Assembly: GCA_963714125.1 (NCBI GenBank)
Contig: OY970234.1
Coordinates: 2,046,001-2,110,000 of the forward strand
Reading direction: 5' to 3'
Source: CAWCAW01 sp963714125
Lineage (GTDB): Bacteria; Actinomycetota; Acidimicrobiia; Acidimicrobiales; UBA8190
DNA length: 64,000 nt
In this document: positions 1 to 12,979 of the stretch, in pieces
How the letters are laid out: the number at the start of each line of letters is the position of its first letter
How positions within the stretch are numbered: position 1 is the first letter of the stretch
Notes under the pieces: model-generated
Databases searched by the model: none
Told to the model about the DNA's origin: nothing
The model's input: only the letters and a program-made list of their open reading frames with translations
Made by a program: the position numbers and the translations under genes

Positions 1-768
1 GTGTCGGATCGCGACTTCGTGGCCGAGGCGCTCTTCGACCTGGCGCTGCACGGGGTCCATCTGTCGCGTCTGGGCGAGGAGATGGTGATGTGGTCGACCG
101 ACGAGTTCGGCTTCGTCGTCATGCACGATGCCTATTCGACGGGCAGTTCGATGTTGCCCCAGAAGAAGAATCCGGATGTGGCCGAGTTGGCTCGGGGCAA
201 GGCCGGCCGGCTGATCGGGAACCTGACGGGCGTGCTGGCCACGTTGAAGGGATTGCCCTTCGCCTACAACCACGACCTGCAAGAGGACAAGGAACCGCTC
301 TTCGATTCCATCGACCAGACGAGCGCCGCCTTGGTGGCGGTGACGGGGATGATGGCGACGGCGCATTTCGCCACCGAAGTGATGCGCGCTGCCGCCGACG
401 GGCCCGAGGCGGCGGCCGTTGACTTGGCCGAGTGGTTGGTGGAGCGGGGCATGCCGTTTCGCCAAGCGCACGCCGTGGTGGGTTCGTTGGTGCGCGACTC
501 GATCCAAAGGGGCGTGCCGCTGGCCGAGCTGGTCCAGGCCCACCCGGCGCTCGGGGCTGATGCGCTGGCGCTGTTGGAGCCGGGCGTGGCCGTCATCCGT
601 CGCACCACGCCGGGCGGCGCCGGGCCGGGGCCGGTGGCGGTGCAGTTGGAGCGATACAAGCACCGCCTGGAGCTTGACCGTGAGCGCGTTCGCCACATTC
701 AAGAGCGCACCGAGCGGGTGATCGAGCCGGTGGGGGAGCCGGCCTCGCGGCGCTCGGCGCGGCGCTGA
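1..768 (+). CDS. argH: Argininosuccinate lyase, 3' part (5' end outside the window)
   Basis: Cleaves argininosuccinate to arginine and fumarate, the last step of arginine synthesis. The window opens inside the gene: the first codons read VSDRDF, a conserved internal segment of ArgH, so the GTG at base 1 is not the start. The fumarase/aspartase-superfamily signature GSSMLPQKKNPD lies at residues 48-59 of the visible part; its flexible serine loop carries the catalytic Ser. The C-terminal helical region (about residues 100-230) follows, then a short basic tail. Stop at 766-768. The next gene on the same strand is a DNA glycosylase gene after a 69-base gap, so they may be co-transcribed. Identification is firm. 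Confidence 0.95.
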   Translation: MSDRDFVAEALFDLALHGVHLSRLGEEMVMWSTDEFGFVVMHDAYSTGSSMLPQKKNPDVAELARGKAGRLIGNLTGVLATLKGLPFAYNHDLQEDKEPLFDSIDQTSAALVAVTGMMATAHFATEVMRAAADGPEAAAVDLAEWLVERGMPFRQAHAVVGSLVRDSIQRGVPLAELVQAHPALGADALALLEPGVAVIRRTTPGGAGPGPVAVQLERYKHRLELDRERVRHIQERTERVIEPVGEPASRRSARR

Positions 769-827
769 TCACGGCTCGTCACCCGTCTGCCACCGCTCGT
801 CACGCCTTTCGTTTGACTGCCTGGTCG

Positions 828-875
828 GCGAGCTGACGTGCCCAAGAAGCCGCGAGCTGACGTGCCCAAGAAGCC
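828..875 (+). repeat. Perfect 24-bp tandem duplication spanning the glycosylase start codon
   Basis: Two identical adjacent 24-base units (828-851 and 852-875), each starting GCGAGCTGACGTGCCC. Each unit carries a GTG codon in the same frame, so the copy number changes the N-terminus by eight residues (VPKKPRAD then VPKKPKVA) without breaking the frame. It creates two equivalent candidate start codons (838 and 862). Confidence 0.95.
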
Positions 876-1593
876 GAAGGTGGCGGCTGGAGTACTCGGT
901 ATGCCCAATACGGTGGCTGTGGCACCAACGCCGCGGACGTCGCGCGCCGCCCGTGGTGCCCCGGGCGCCCGGGGCGCCAAGGTGAAGGTGCTGCCCCGTC
1001 GCTTTTACGCCAGGGACCCCGTCGACGTCGCCCCTCAACTCCTGAACAAAGTGTTGGTGCATGGCGAGCGCTCCGGACGGATCGTCGAGGTGGAGGCATA
1101 CCGTGGCGCCGACGACCCGGCCTCGCACGCCTTTCGGGGACTGACCAAGCGCAACGCCATCATGTTCGGGCCGCCGGGGTACCTCTATGTGTATTTCACG
1201 TACGGGATGCACTGGTGCGCCAATACGGTGTGTGGGCCGCCGGGCGTAGGCGACGCCGTGCTGCTGCGGGCCCTGGCCCCGCTTACCGGCCTCGATGCCA
1301 TGCGCGCGCTGCGCCCCCGGGCTCGAGTCGAACGGGACCTCACCAGCGGGCCGGCGCGTTTGTGCCAGGCGCTCGGCATTACGGGGGGGTCCGACGGGGC
1401 CGACCTTGTCGGCGGCGACCGAGATCTGGTCATCGTCGACGACGGCGTGGCTCCCCCCGCTCGACCAGGGGTATCGGGTCGCGTCGGCGTGACGCACGCA
1501 TCCGAGCTACCCTGGCGGTGGTGGGTTCCGGGCGACGGCAACGTCTCTCGGGCCCGGGTGGTCCGCTTTGACACCCACGACAACAACGGCTAA
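838..1593 (+). CDS. mpg: 3-methyladenine DNA glycosylase (AAG/MPG family)
   Basis: Removes alkylated purines such as 3-methyladenine and hypoxanthine from DNA in base excision repair. The family core starts at about residue 51 (LPRRFYARDPVDVAPQLLNK) and includes the active-site region GRIVEVEAYRGADDPASHA and the segment YVYFTYGMHWCANTV, both typical of the alkyladenine glycosylase fold. The family is usually about 190-210 residues, so the 251-residue reading has a roughly 50-residue basic, Ala/Pro-rich extension. The start is uncertain: GTG 838 and GTG 862 lie in a tandem duplication and ATG 901 is also in frame. No clear ribosome binding site separates them. The stop codon overlaps the candidate -10 box of the rRNA operon promoter. 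Confidence 0.9.
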   Translation: MPKKPRADVPKKPKVAAGVLGMPNTVAVAPTPRTSRAARGAPGARGAKVKVLPRRFYARDPVDVAPQLLNKVLVHGERSGRIVEVEAYRGADDPASHAFRGLTKRNAIMFGPPGYLYVYFTYGMHWCANTVCGPPGVGDAVLLRALAPLTGLDAMRALRPRARVERDLTSGPARLCQALGITGGSDGADLVGGDRDLVIVDDGVAPPARPGVSGRVGVTHASELPWRWWVPGDGNVSRARVVRFDTHDNNG

Positions 1594-1596
1594 CGT
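1568..1596 (+). promoter_or_regulatory. Candidate rRNA operon promoter
   Basis: A consensus -35 box TTGACA (1568-1573), a 17-bp spacer and the hexamer TAACGT (1591-1596), which keeps the TA...T frame of actinobacterial -10 boxes. It sits at the 3' end of the glycosylase gene, about 290 bases before mature 16S and 75 bases before the 16S processing stem. The -10 box matches TATAAT at only three positions, so this is a candidate. No better -35/-10 pair was found upstream of 16S. Confidence 0.5.
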
Positions 1597-1888
1597 AAGT
1601 GACCCCCCACTTGGGAGATCCAAGCGCGGGGAAACCGGCACCAACGCCCTCGGGTGCGTGTCGCGTCGCTCCTTGAAAACGGAACAGTGAGAGCCAAAAG
1701 CCAGTGCGGGCAACCGGACGGTGCGCGTGAGCGTGCTCGAAGGTTGAACCACAAGAAATAAGCACTGTCACGGACAACAACAAAGAAACCGTGCTGTGCC
1801 AGTCGGCAACGGGGGTAGTCAGCCCCTGCGCCGGCTCTCCAGATCTTCGCTTCAGGTCCAGACTTCGGTCCGGCCCGGGAGTGTTGGT
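1597..1888 (+). other. rRNA leader with 5' arm of the 16S processing stem
   Basis: Non-coding leader of the rRNA transcript. Bases 1670-1691 (TCCTTGAAAACGGAACAGTGAG) pair with 3571-3592 in the spacer after 16S, all but two or three positions matching, which encloses 16S in an RNase III-type stem. The TTGAAAAC element also resembles the antitermination/processing motif found before actinobacterial rRNA genes. No open reading frame of gene quality and no tRNA is seen here. Confidence 0.85.
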
Positions 1889-3736
<1,848 letters not shown>

Positions 3737-4273
3737 CAAGCTACAAAGAGCCAACGGTGGATGCCTTGGCGCCTGAAGCCGATGAAGGACGTGGGAGGCT
3801 GCGATAAGCCACGGGGAGCTGCCGACCAAGCGTCGATCCGTGGACGTCCGAATGGGGAAACCCGGCACCCGTCATGGGGTGTCACTCCGGTCTGAATACA
3901 TAGGGCCGAGAGAGGGAACCGGGGGAATTGAAACATCTCAGTACCCCGAGGAGAAGAAAACAACAGTGACTCCCTTAGTAGCGGCGAGCGAAAAGGGATG
4001 AGCCTAAACCGAGCTGGTGTTAAAGCCTGGCGGCGTTGCCAGTTCGGGGTTGTGGGAGCCGACAGAGGGGGTGTCAGACCCTTCACGGAGTTACAAAGTC
4101 TCAACCTAGTGGAAGTGTTTTGGAACGCCACGCCAAAGAGGGTAAGAGCCCCGTACGCGAAAGGTTAGAGACCTCCGGTTGGATTTCCCGAGTAGCGCCG
4201 GATCCGGGAAAGCCGGTGTGAATCTGCGAGGACCACCTCGTAAGGCTAAGTACTCACAGGCGACCGATAGCGG

Positions 4274-4307
<34 letters not shown>

Positions 4308-4909
4308 GGGAGGGGAGTGAAATAGTACCTGAAACCGTTGGCTTACAAACAGTCAGAGCGTCGTCGACGTCCACTTTGTGGACACATGTCGGCCGTGATG
4401 GCGTGCCTTTTGAAGAATGAGCCAGGGAGTTACCGTGTGTGGCGAGGTTAACCCGAGAGGGGGAGCCGGAGCGAAAGCGAGTCTGAATAGGGCGTATAGT
4501 CGCATGTGGTAGACCCGAAGCCGAGTGATCTATCCATGGGCAGGCTGAAGCGGGGGTAAGACCCCGTGGAGGGCCGAACCCACCCTGGTTGAAAACAGGG
4601 GGGATGACCTGTGGATAGGGGTGAAAGGCCAAGCAAACTCGGTGATAGCTGGTTCTCCCCGAAATGCATTTAGGTGCAGCGTTAGGCGTTCAGCATCGGA
4701 GGTAGAGCACTGAATGGGTAAGGGGGCCAACAAGCTTACCAACCCCAATCAAACTCCGAATGCCGATGCTCCAGAGCCTGGCAGTGAGACCACGAGGGAT
4801 GAGCTTCGTTGGTCGAAAGGGAAACAGCCCTAATCGCCAGCTAAGGCCCCAAATTCTTGACTAAGTGGAAAACGATGTGGGAACGCAAAGACAGCCAGGA
4901 GGTTGGCTC

Positions 4910-4957
<48 letters not shown>

Positions 4958-5842
4958 GTCCTGCGCGGACAATTTAACGGGGCTTAAGTCAAGAGCCGAA
5001 GCTGCGGATTCCTATTCCGCCTGTTGGAGTACTGCTTCATTGCAGTACCGATGCAGGGGTTCCGGGTAGGAGTGGTAGGGGAGCGTCGAATACAGCCGTG
5101 AAGCGCCGGTGTGAACCGTCGTGGAGCGTATTCGAGTGAGAATCCTGGTATGAGTAGCGAGAGAGGGGTGAGAAACCCCTCCGCCGTAAGCCCAAGGGTT
5201 CCTGGGGAAGGCTAATCCACCCAGGGTGAGTCGGGAGCTAAGGCGAGGCCGAGAGGCGTAGTCGATGCACAGCTGGTTGATATTCCAGCACCACCGTGTC
5301 CGCGCCCAACCCAATTTGGGATTCCTAAGGGGATGGCCTTCGGGCCGATCCGACCGATTCCGAGGCGGGTAGCGAAGAGGGGACGCAGGAGGGTAGGTGA
5401 GCCCAGGCGTTGGTTGTCCTGGGGTAAGCGTGTAGGGAGGGGTCTAGGCAAATCCGGACCCCGTGAATCCTGAGACGCGATGCCGAGCCGTTCAGGCGAA
5501 GTCACTAATCCCATGCTGCCTAGAAAAGCCTCTAGCGAGCTGACATGGTGCCCGTACCCCAAACCGACACAGGTGGGCGGGTAGAGAATACCAAGGCGAT
5601 CGGGAGAACTGTGGTTAAGGAACTCGGCAAAATACCTCCGTAACTTCGGGAGAAGGAGGGCCCCAATAGGGTGAAGGACTTCGCGTCCGGAGCTCGAGGG
5701 GGCCGCAGAAACCAGGGGAAAGCGACTGTTTACTAAAAACACAGGAGCGTGCGAAGTCCTAAGACGATGTATACGCTCTGACGCCTGCCCGGTGCCGGAA
5801 GGTTACGGGGAAGGGTTAGCCTTCGGGCGAAGCTCTGAACCT

Positions 5843-5877
<35 letters not shown>

Positions 5878-6662
5878 GGAGTTTTAACTCGGCCGTAGTA
5901 AAACCTCGCTGTATGCTGGAACATCCGAGTATCCGGCGGTACTCGTCCGTGCATGTCACACCCTCTTCGTAGGTTGTGCCGGCATGGGCAGTGACAATCC
6001 GTCCGGTGCGGACAATCAGCAGGAAACCTCAATGTCGAGTGTCCAGCTCGATCCCAATTGGATCGCTGGGTTCGTGGATGGAGAAGGCTGCTTCTCGGTT
6101 TCGGTGCATAGGAATCAGTTCATGCACCGTCATCGGGGATGGCAGCTCCAAGCCTCCTTCCACGTTTACCAGCATTCAGATCATCGGGACGTGCTCGATT
6201 CGCTGTGTTGTTTCTTCGAATGTGGACGTGTTCGTCCGAAGGGGCCACAAAGCTCGGTGGTCACGTACTCCGTGTCTGCCCTGTCTGAGTTGTCCGGGAC
6301 GATCATTCCGTTTTTCGAAGAACATCCCTTGCATGTGAAGGACCAGGACTACCTGGCTTTCGCTGAAGTTGTGAGGGCAATGCGGCGGAAAGAGCATTTG
6401 ACCGAAGTTGGGTTCGTTCGAATTCTGCACCTCGCCTATGGCATGAATGCCAATGGCAAGCAGCGTTCACGGACACTCGAGGAAGTTCTTGAGGGATCCT
6501 CAGAGACTCCACGCGAGGCCCAATCGATGGAGGTCATTTCCATTGATCGGTGAAGATATAGTCCGACCCCCATGGCGACATGGGGAGCCAGGCAGAAATG
6601 ATCTGGCCCGGGTTCATGCTGTGACTGAGTTGGTCGCAACGTGAGCGCGAGTAACAAAAGTG
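5878..6662 (+). mobile_element. Group I intron 1 in 23S rRNA, after E. coli U1923 (I-CeuI site)
   Basis: A 785-base self-splicing-type intron. All core pairings can be drawn. P1: exon ACGGU (5873-5877) with guide GCCGU (5892-5896), giving the U-G pair at the splice site. P3: CCTCGC 5904-5909 with GCGAGG 6513-6518. P4: TGCTG 5914-5918 with CAGCA 6017-6021. P5: CGAGTA with TACTCG. P7: GACT 6505-6508 with AGTC 6560-6563. P8: 6520-6530 with 6540-6550. P9: hairpin 6568-6585 capped by a GCGA tetraloop. The terminal G is 6662. An endonuclease gene is inserted between Q and R and runs through P7, P3 and P8. The insertion site is the one used by the Chlamydomonas I-CeuI intron. Confidence 0.97.
6032..6553 (+). 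CDS. LAGLIDADG homing endonuclease of intron 1
   Basis: Single-motif LAGLIDADG endonuclease, 173 residues, expected to work as a homodimer like I-CreI and I-CeuI and to cut intron-free 23S genes at the insertion site. The motif is WIAGFVDGEG (residues 10-19), with Asp and the catalytic acidic residue (Glu here) in place. The rest fits one alpha-beta-beta-alpha-beta-beta-alpha subunit. ATG 6032 is preferred because AGGAA (6021-6025), part of the intron Q element, lies at Shine-Dalgarno distance. An in-frame ATG at 5984 would add 16 residues (MGSDNPSGADNQQETS), but those are dictated by core RNA sequence. The 3' end of the gene also encodes P7 and P8. Reading stays open throughout, so it is probably active. 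A maturase role is possible for this family but not shown. Confidence 0.93.
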   Translation: MSSVQLDPNWIAGFVDGEGCFSVSVHRNQFMHRHRGWQLQASFHVYQHSDHRDVLDSLCCFFECGRVRPKGPQSSVVTYSVSALSELSGTIIPFFEEHPLHVKDQDYLAFAEVVRAMRRKEHLTEVGFVRILHLAYGMNANGKQRSRTLEEVLEGSSETPREAQSMEVISIDR

Positions 6663-6717
<55 letters not shown>

Positions 6718-7226
6718 CGACTTTCCTACTGTCTCAACCACAGACCCGGCGAAATTGAAGTACGAGTAAAGATGCTCGTTAGCTGCATCAGGACGGAAAG
6801 ACCCCGTGGACCTTTACTGCAGCTTGATGTTGAGCCTTGGTACGGCTTGTGTAGGATAGGTGGGAGCCTTTGAAGCTTCGGCGCTAGCCGAGGTGGAGGC
6901 AACCTTGAAATACCACCCTTTTCGTGCCGGGGCCCTAACCTAGGCCCGTAATCCGGGTCGGGGACAGCGTCAGGTGGGTAGTTTGACTGGGGCGGTCGCC
7001 TCATAAAAGGTAACTGAGGCGCCCAAAGGTTCCCTCAGGCTGGTTGGCAATCAGCCGTCGAGTGCAATGGCACAAGGGAGCTTGACTGCGAGACCTACAA
7101 GTCGAGCAGGTGCGAAAGCAGGGCATAGTGATCCAGCGGTGGCTTGTGGAAGCGCCGTTGCTCAACGGATAAAAGGTACCCCGGGGATAACAGGCTCATC
7201 TTCCCCAAGAGTCCATATCGACGGGA

Positions 7227-7272
<46 letters not shown>

Positions 7273-7273
7273 C

Positions 7274-7309
<36 letters not shown>

Positions 7310-7343
7310 TACGCGAGCTGGGTTTAGAACGTCGTGAGACAGT

Positions 7344-8095
7344 GAACTAACCGCGCTGTCTTTAAACTTGGCTAAATGCTGGAAACTCCGAGAATCCTGC
7401 GCTACTCGTCTTCTTATGCTTCATGTCTGTTACACCCGAACCGTATGTTCGGAAGTCATGGAGTTCGAAGGCAGTGACAATGCGACAGGTGCGGACAATC
7501 AGCAGGAAAGACTGGATGCATATATTGCAGGGTTCGTTGACGGTGAAGGAAGTTTTCACGTTGCGATCCAACGAAATCCGAGCACTAGGGCCGGTTGGCA
7601 ACTAGTACCGGAGTTCAGAGTCAATCAGGATGTCAGTCGGATCCAGGTTCTCAATGTGATCCAAAGTCGTCTCGGTTGTGGACTGCTTCGAGAGAATCAC
7701 CGTGGCACGCTCGACAGGACGTACGTATTGGTTGTACGTCGTAGACGAGATCTACTCGATCGTGTGATTCCGTTTTTTCAACGAAACCCACTACTTAGCT
7801 GCAAGCAGCAGGAGTACGTCACTTTCGCCGGCATTGTCCGGGCGATGGAGGGTGGCGAGCACCTCACGCGTGAGGGATTCGAACGGCTAGCTGCCGTTGC
7901 TCTCAAAATGAATGGAGGAGGCCGGTATCGTCGGCTCCACCACAGCAGCTTTGATCCAGAATCCTCAGAGACCATACGCCAGGCACTACTAGCATCTTGA
8001 GTGGTGAAGATATGGTCCGATCTGCATGGCGACATGCAGAGCCAGGCAGAAATGCCCTGGCCCCCAACGTTTCGGCGTTGGCGGTAACAATCATG
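7344..8095 (+). mobile_element. Group I intron 2 in 23S rRNA, after E. coli U2604
   Basis: A 752-base group I intron inserted in helix 93 of the peptidyl-transferase region, between the positions equivalent to U2604 and U2605. P1: exon GACAGU (7338-7343) with guide GCUGUC (7355-7360), ending in a U-G pair. P10: ACCG 7350-7353 with exon CGGU 8097-8100. P3: CTTGGC 7367-7372 with GCCAGG 7978-7983. P4: TGCTG 7377-7381 with CAGCA 7500-7504. P7: GACC 7970-7973 with GGTC 8014-8017. P9: TCTGCATG 8021-8028 with CATGCAGA 8033-8040 and a GCGA tetraloop. The last base is G 8095. P3, P7 and P9 differ from intron 1 by compensatory changes. The endonuclease gene occupies the same place between Q and R. Confidence 0.96.
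7458..8000 (+). CDS. LAGLIDADG homing endonuclease of intron 2
   Basis: Single-motif LAGLIDADG endonuclease of about 180 residues, probably homodimeric, related to the protein of intron 1 by motif (YIAGFVDGEG, residues 22-31), size and C-terminal pattern (VIPFF, EYVTFAGIVRAM, EHLTREGF match its counterpart). It should recognise the 23S sequence around GTGAGACAGTTCGGT. ATG 7458 is chosen: the reading frame is open back to 7368, but that longer start lies in P3, and no in-frame ATG exists after the Q element. No convincing ribosome binding site precedes 7458, so the start remains uncertain. The N-terminal GSDNATGADNQQE is imposed by RNA core sequence. The last codons overlap P7 and P8. Confidence 0.9.
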   Translation: MEFEGSDNATGADNQQERLDAYIAGFVDGEGSFHVAIQRNPSTRAGWQLVPEFRVNQDVSRIQVLNVIQSRLGCGLLRENHRGTLDRTYVLVVRRRRDLLDRVIPFFQRNPLLSCKQQEYVTFAGIVRAMEGGEHLTREGFERLAAVALKMNGGGRYRRLHHSSFDPESSETIRQALLAS

Positions 8096-8226
8096 TCGGT
8101 CCCTATCCGATGCAGCCGCAGGAAACCTGAGGAAGGCTGTCCCTAGTACGAGAGGACCGGGACGGACGTAGCTCTCGTGTGCCAGTTGTCCTGCCAAGGG
8201 CATGGCTGGTTAGCGACCTACGGGTG

Positions 8227-8258
<32 letters not shown>

Positions 8259-8397
8259 TCGTTCCAAGATGAGGTTTCCCACAGGACAACCTGGTAAGGC
8301 CCGTGGCTAGATCACCACGTTGATAGGCCGGAGGTGTAAGCACGGCAACGTGTTCAGCCGACCGGTACTAATCGGCCGAGGGCTTGGAGAGCTATTT

Positions 8398-8428
8398 TGC
8401 TCGTGCTCGCTATGGAACGCTCAAGGGG
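8398..8428 (+). other. 3' arm of the 23S processing stem
   Basis: Complementary to 3695-3725 at 29 of 31 positions. It begins just after the 23S 3' end and defines the mature end approximately. The 23S-5S spacer then continues to 8485 with no tRNA. Confidence 0.9.
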
Positions 8429-8485
8429 TGGCCGGACGGTCGCTCCTGCCGGCTGGGGTCGCCCCCTTTGCCGGCGAGCGAAGGT

Positions 8486-8603
8486 TTCCGGTGACCATGG
8501 CGGCGGGGCAACACCCGTTCCCATTCCGAACACGGCAGTTAAGCCCGCCAGCGCCGATGGTACTTGGGGAGTAGTCCCCTGGGAGAGTAGGACGTCGCCG
8601 GAT
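8486..8603 (+). rRNA. rrf: 5S ribosomal RNA
   Basis: About 117 bases. The ends TCCGGTG and CGCCGGA pair to form helix I. Internal landmarks are GGGGCAACACCCGTTCCCATTCC, CCGAACACGGCAGTTAAGCCC and GGTACTTGGGGAGTAG, all standard 5S segments. It is the last gene of the operon and is followed directly by a terminator hairpin. Confidence 0.96.
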
Positions 8604-8611
8604 TTTCTCTG

Positions 8612-8640
8612 GAAAGGCCCCTGCTCAGGCGGGGGCTTTT
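8612..8640 (+). terminator. rRNA operon terminator
   Basis: GC-rich hairpin AAAGGCCCC-TGCTCAGGC-GGGGGCTTT followed by T residues (8637-8640), nine bases after 5S. Typical intrinsic terminator of an rRNA operon. Confidence 0.88.
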
Positions 8641-8718
8641 CCGCGTCGCCACGGTGACGCGATGTAGCGTTACGCCTATGCAATCGCGCCCGGTCACGGC
8701 ATCGAACCCGAGGCGCCG

Positions 8719-10839
<2,121 letters not shown>

Positions 10840-10896
10840 AGTATCGGCGCCAATGGATGGCGCCGGCTGACGAGCTCGTCAGCGACGGCCGGACTC

Positions 10897-11922
10897 TTAG
10901 CGCTGCTGGAGTCGCACCTCGAGTGAGTCTCGAAGCGCGTCGCCGATGAAGTTGAAGGCGACCACCACCAGCACGATGGCGACACCGGCCGGGTAGATCT
11001 CCCACCAGTAACCCGAGATGGCGTAGGTGACCCCGTTGGAGAGCATGGCCCCCCAGTCAGTCTGGGGCGGTTGGACGCCGAGGCCGAGAAATCCCAAGGC
11101 AGCCAGCAACAAGATGGCGTCGGCTACCTGGAACGTGGCGTTGACGATGATGGTGCCGATGGCGTTGGGAACGATGTGGCGCACCACGATGCGGCGCCGG
11201 CTCCCACCCATGACCCGCACGGCCTGGACGTATTCGCGGACGCGCAAAGTCAACGTTTCGCCGCGTATGAGTCGGGCTGGTATCAGCCAGGACACGAAGG
11301 CGATGACGAAGATGAGCAGCGTTACCGACGGATGGAAGATCACGGCCAGCACGATGAGGAGGAACAGGATCGGTATGGATAAAAAGACGTCGACGATACG
11401 CATCATCAGCGCGTCGATCCAACCACCCCAGAACCCGGAGACCGCCCCGTACAGTGCCCCCCACACCGTCCCCAAGATGGCGGCGGCAAAGCCGACCTTC
11501 AGCGAGTTCTGGCCTCCGAACATCAAACGCCCGAAGATGTCGTAGCCCTCGTCATCGGTACCGAAGAGGTGATGACTGTTGGGAGGGGCGTTCTCCACCG
11601 AGTTGATGAGCGCCTCTTGGGCGTTGGTCTGGTTGGAGTGGTAGAGCAGTGGGCCCAACCAGCAGAAGCCGACCATCAAGATGATGATGATGAGCCCCGC
11701 CACCGCCAACTTGTTCTCGATGAATACCCGGGAGATCTGGCGCAAGGCACCGCCGCGCGAGGTCGCCTCACCGCCTTCGGGAGTGGGCACGGAGTCGTGG
11801 ATCCCGTAGAGCTCCGCCGACTCACCCTCGAGCAGGACCGGCGCCGGCAAGTCGGTCGATCCCATATCAGGGAGTCGGGAACCGATGTTCTCTCCGGGGA
11901 ATCCGAGGTTACCTCCGGGCAT
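10897..11922 (-). CDS. Peptide-type ABC transporter permease (DppC-like)
   Basis: Second membrane subunit of the transporter, 341 residues. After a hydrophilic N-terminal tail of about 75 residues comes the DppC/OppC pattern: first membrane segment (LAVAGLIIIILMVGFCWLGP), a loop with HLFGTDDEGYDIFGRLMFG (the family reads HxxGTDxxGRDxxSR), then five more segments. The EAA loop that docks on the ATPase is VREYVQAVRVMGGSRRRIVVRHIVPNA. The start codon ATG 11922 overlaps the end of the upstream permease gene by 14 bases, so the two are translationally coupled. The Asp-to-Tyr change in the GYD motif is a mild departure. Confidence 0.93.
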   Translation of the reverse strand: MPGGNLGFPGENIGSRLPDMGSTDLPAPVLLEGESAELYGIHDSVPTPEGGEATSRGGALRQISRVFIENKLAVAGLIIIILMVGFCWLGPLLYHSNQTNAQEALINSVENAPPNSHHLFGTDDEGYDIFGRLMFGGQNSLKVGFAAAILGTVWGALYGAVSGFWGGWIDALMMRIVDVFLSIPILFLLIVLAVIFHPSVTLLIFVIAFVSWLIPARLIRGETLTLRVREYVQAVRVMGGSRRRIVVRHIVPNAIGTIIVNATFQVADAILLLAALGFLGLGVQPPQTDWGAMLSNGVTYAISGYWWEIYPAGVAIVLVVVAFNFIGDALRDSLEVRLQQR

Positions 11923-12865
11923 AGCGGATCCTTGGGTCGACGATGGCGTAAAGGATGTCAGCGATTAACGAGCCGACGACGGTGGCCAACGTGGCCACGA
12001 AGGCGGTGCCGAGCAGTAGCGGGATGTCGGTGTTGGAGGCGGCCTGGTAGGTGAGCAGGCCCATGCCGGGGTAGTTGAACACGCTCTCGGTCAGCACGGC
12101 CCCGCTCACGATGGCAGGAATAGAAAGGCCGAGCAGCGTGACAATGGGGATGATGGCGTTGCGCAAGGCGTGGACGTACAGGACCCGGCGGGGGCTGGCC
12201 CCTTTGGCGCGGGCGGTGCGTACGTAGTCCTCGGTCATGGCCTCCATCATCGACGAGCGCATATATCGGCTGAACGACGCGATGGTCACCGCCGCCAGAG
12301 TGAACTCAGGCAGAACCAGGCCACGTGGGTCCGCCAATATGGCTCCTACCGTGGCACCTTGGGGGGCCGACGTCGGGAAGAACCGGAAGTCGACCGCGAA
12401 GTACAAGATGAGCAGGGCGCCGAGCAAAAAGGCGGGAACGGCGTAGCCGACGAACGACACCGCGGTGAGCACGTAATCGATGGGCTTGTTGCGCCGCACC
12501 ACCTGGAGCACGCCGAGGGGGATGGCGATGATGAGCGCCAGAATGGTGGAGATGCCCACCAGGACCAGCGTCTTGGGCAGCCGTTCGGTGATCAACGACG
12601 TGACGCCCTGATTGAAGTGGTACGAGTAGCCCAGGTAGTGGTGCCACACGAGGTTCTTGAGATAGAGCCAGAGCTGGATGAGGATCGGACGGTCGTAGTT
12701 GTTGACCCGGTTGAACTGGGCCACCTGGGCGCGGGTCGCTCGTGGTCCCAGCGCGCCGCGTGCCGCGCCTTGGGGGATCAGGTGGGCCAAAAGGAATACG
12801 AGCAGGATCACGCCAAGGATGACGATGAGGGACTGAATCACCCTTCGCACGATGAACCCGATCAT
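11909..12865 (-). CDS. Peptide-type ABC transporter permease (DppB-like)
   Basis: First membrane subunit, 318 residues, six predicted membrane segments. It starts MIGFIVRRVIQSLIVILGVILLVFLLAHLIP, the usual DppB N-terminal segment, and has the EAA loop MTEDYVRTARAKGASPRRVLYVHALRNA. The conserved ESVFNYPGMGLL segment of DppB follows. Encoded directly downstream of the binding-protein gene (114-base gap with a strong inverted repeat) and overlapping the DppC-like gene. Confidence 0.94.
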   Translation of the reverse strand: MIGFIVRRVIQSLIVILGVILLVFLLAHLIPQGAARGALGPRATRAQVAQFNRVNNYDRPILIQLWLYLKNLVWHHYLGYSYHFNQGVTSLITERLPKTLVLVGISTILALIIAIPLGVLQVVRRNKPIDYVLTAVSFVGYAVPAFLLGALLILYFAVDFRFFPTSAPQGATVGAILADPRGLVLPEFTLAAVTIASFSRYMRSSMMEAMTEDYVRTARAKGASPRRVLYVHALRNAIIPIVTLLGLSIPAIVSGAVLTESVFNYPGMGLLTYQAASNTDIPLLLGTAFVATLATVVGSLIADILYAIVDPRIRYARR

Positions 12866-12886
12866 CGCGTCTCCGCCTCGTAAACG

Positions 12887-12927
12887 AACCGCCCCGGCCT
12901 AGGGGTTTGACCCAGGCCGGGGCGGTT
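12887..12927 (-). terminator. Strong hairpin between binding-protein and permease genes
   Basis: A perfect 14-base inverted repeat (AACCGCCCCGGCCT 12887-12900 with 12914-12927) in the gap after the binding-protein stop codon on the minus strand. It is not followed by a clear U tract (the transcript continues CGTTTACG), so it more likely stabilises the upstream mRNA or attenuates read-through than stops it completely. Such hairpins commonly give more binding protein than permease. Confidence 0.65.
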
Positions 12928-12979
12928 CACGACTTTCGTTATTGACTTAGCGCGTGATGTAGCGCGGTCAGAACCGGGC

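Noticed and set aside
5976..6338. Alternative 120-residue frame inside intron 1
   Set aside because: Overlaps the LAGLIDADG frame in another phase, lacks the motif and is Ser/Arg-rich as shadows are.
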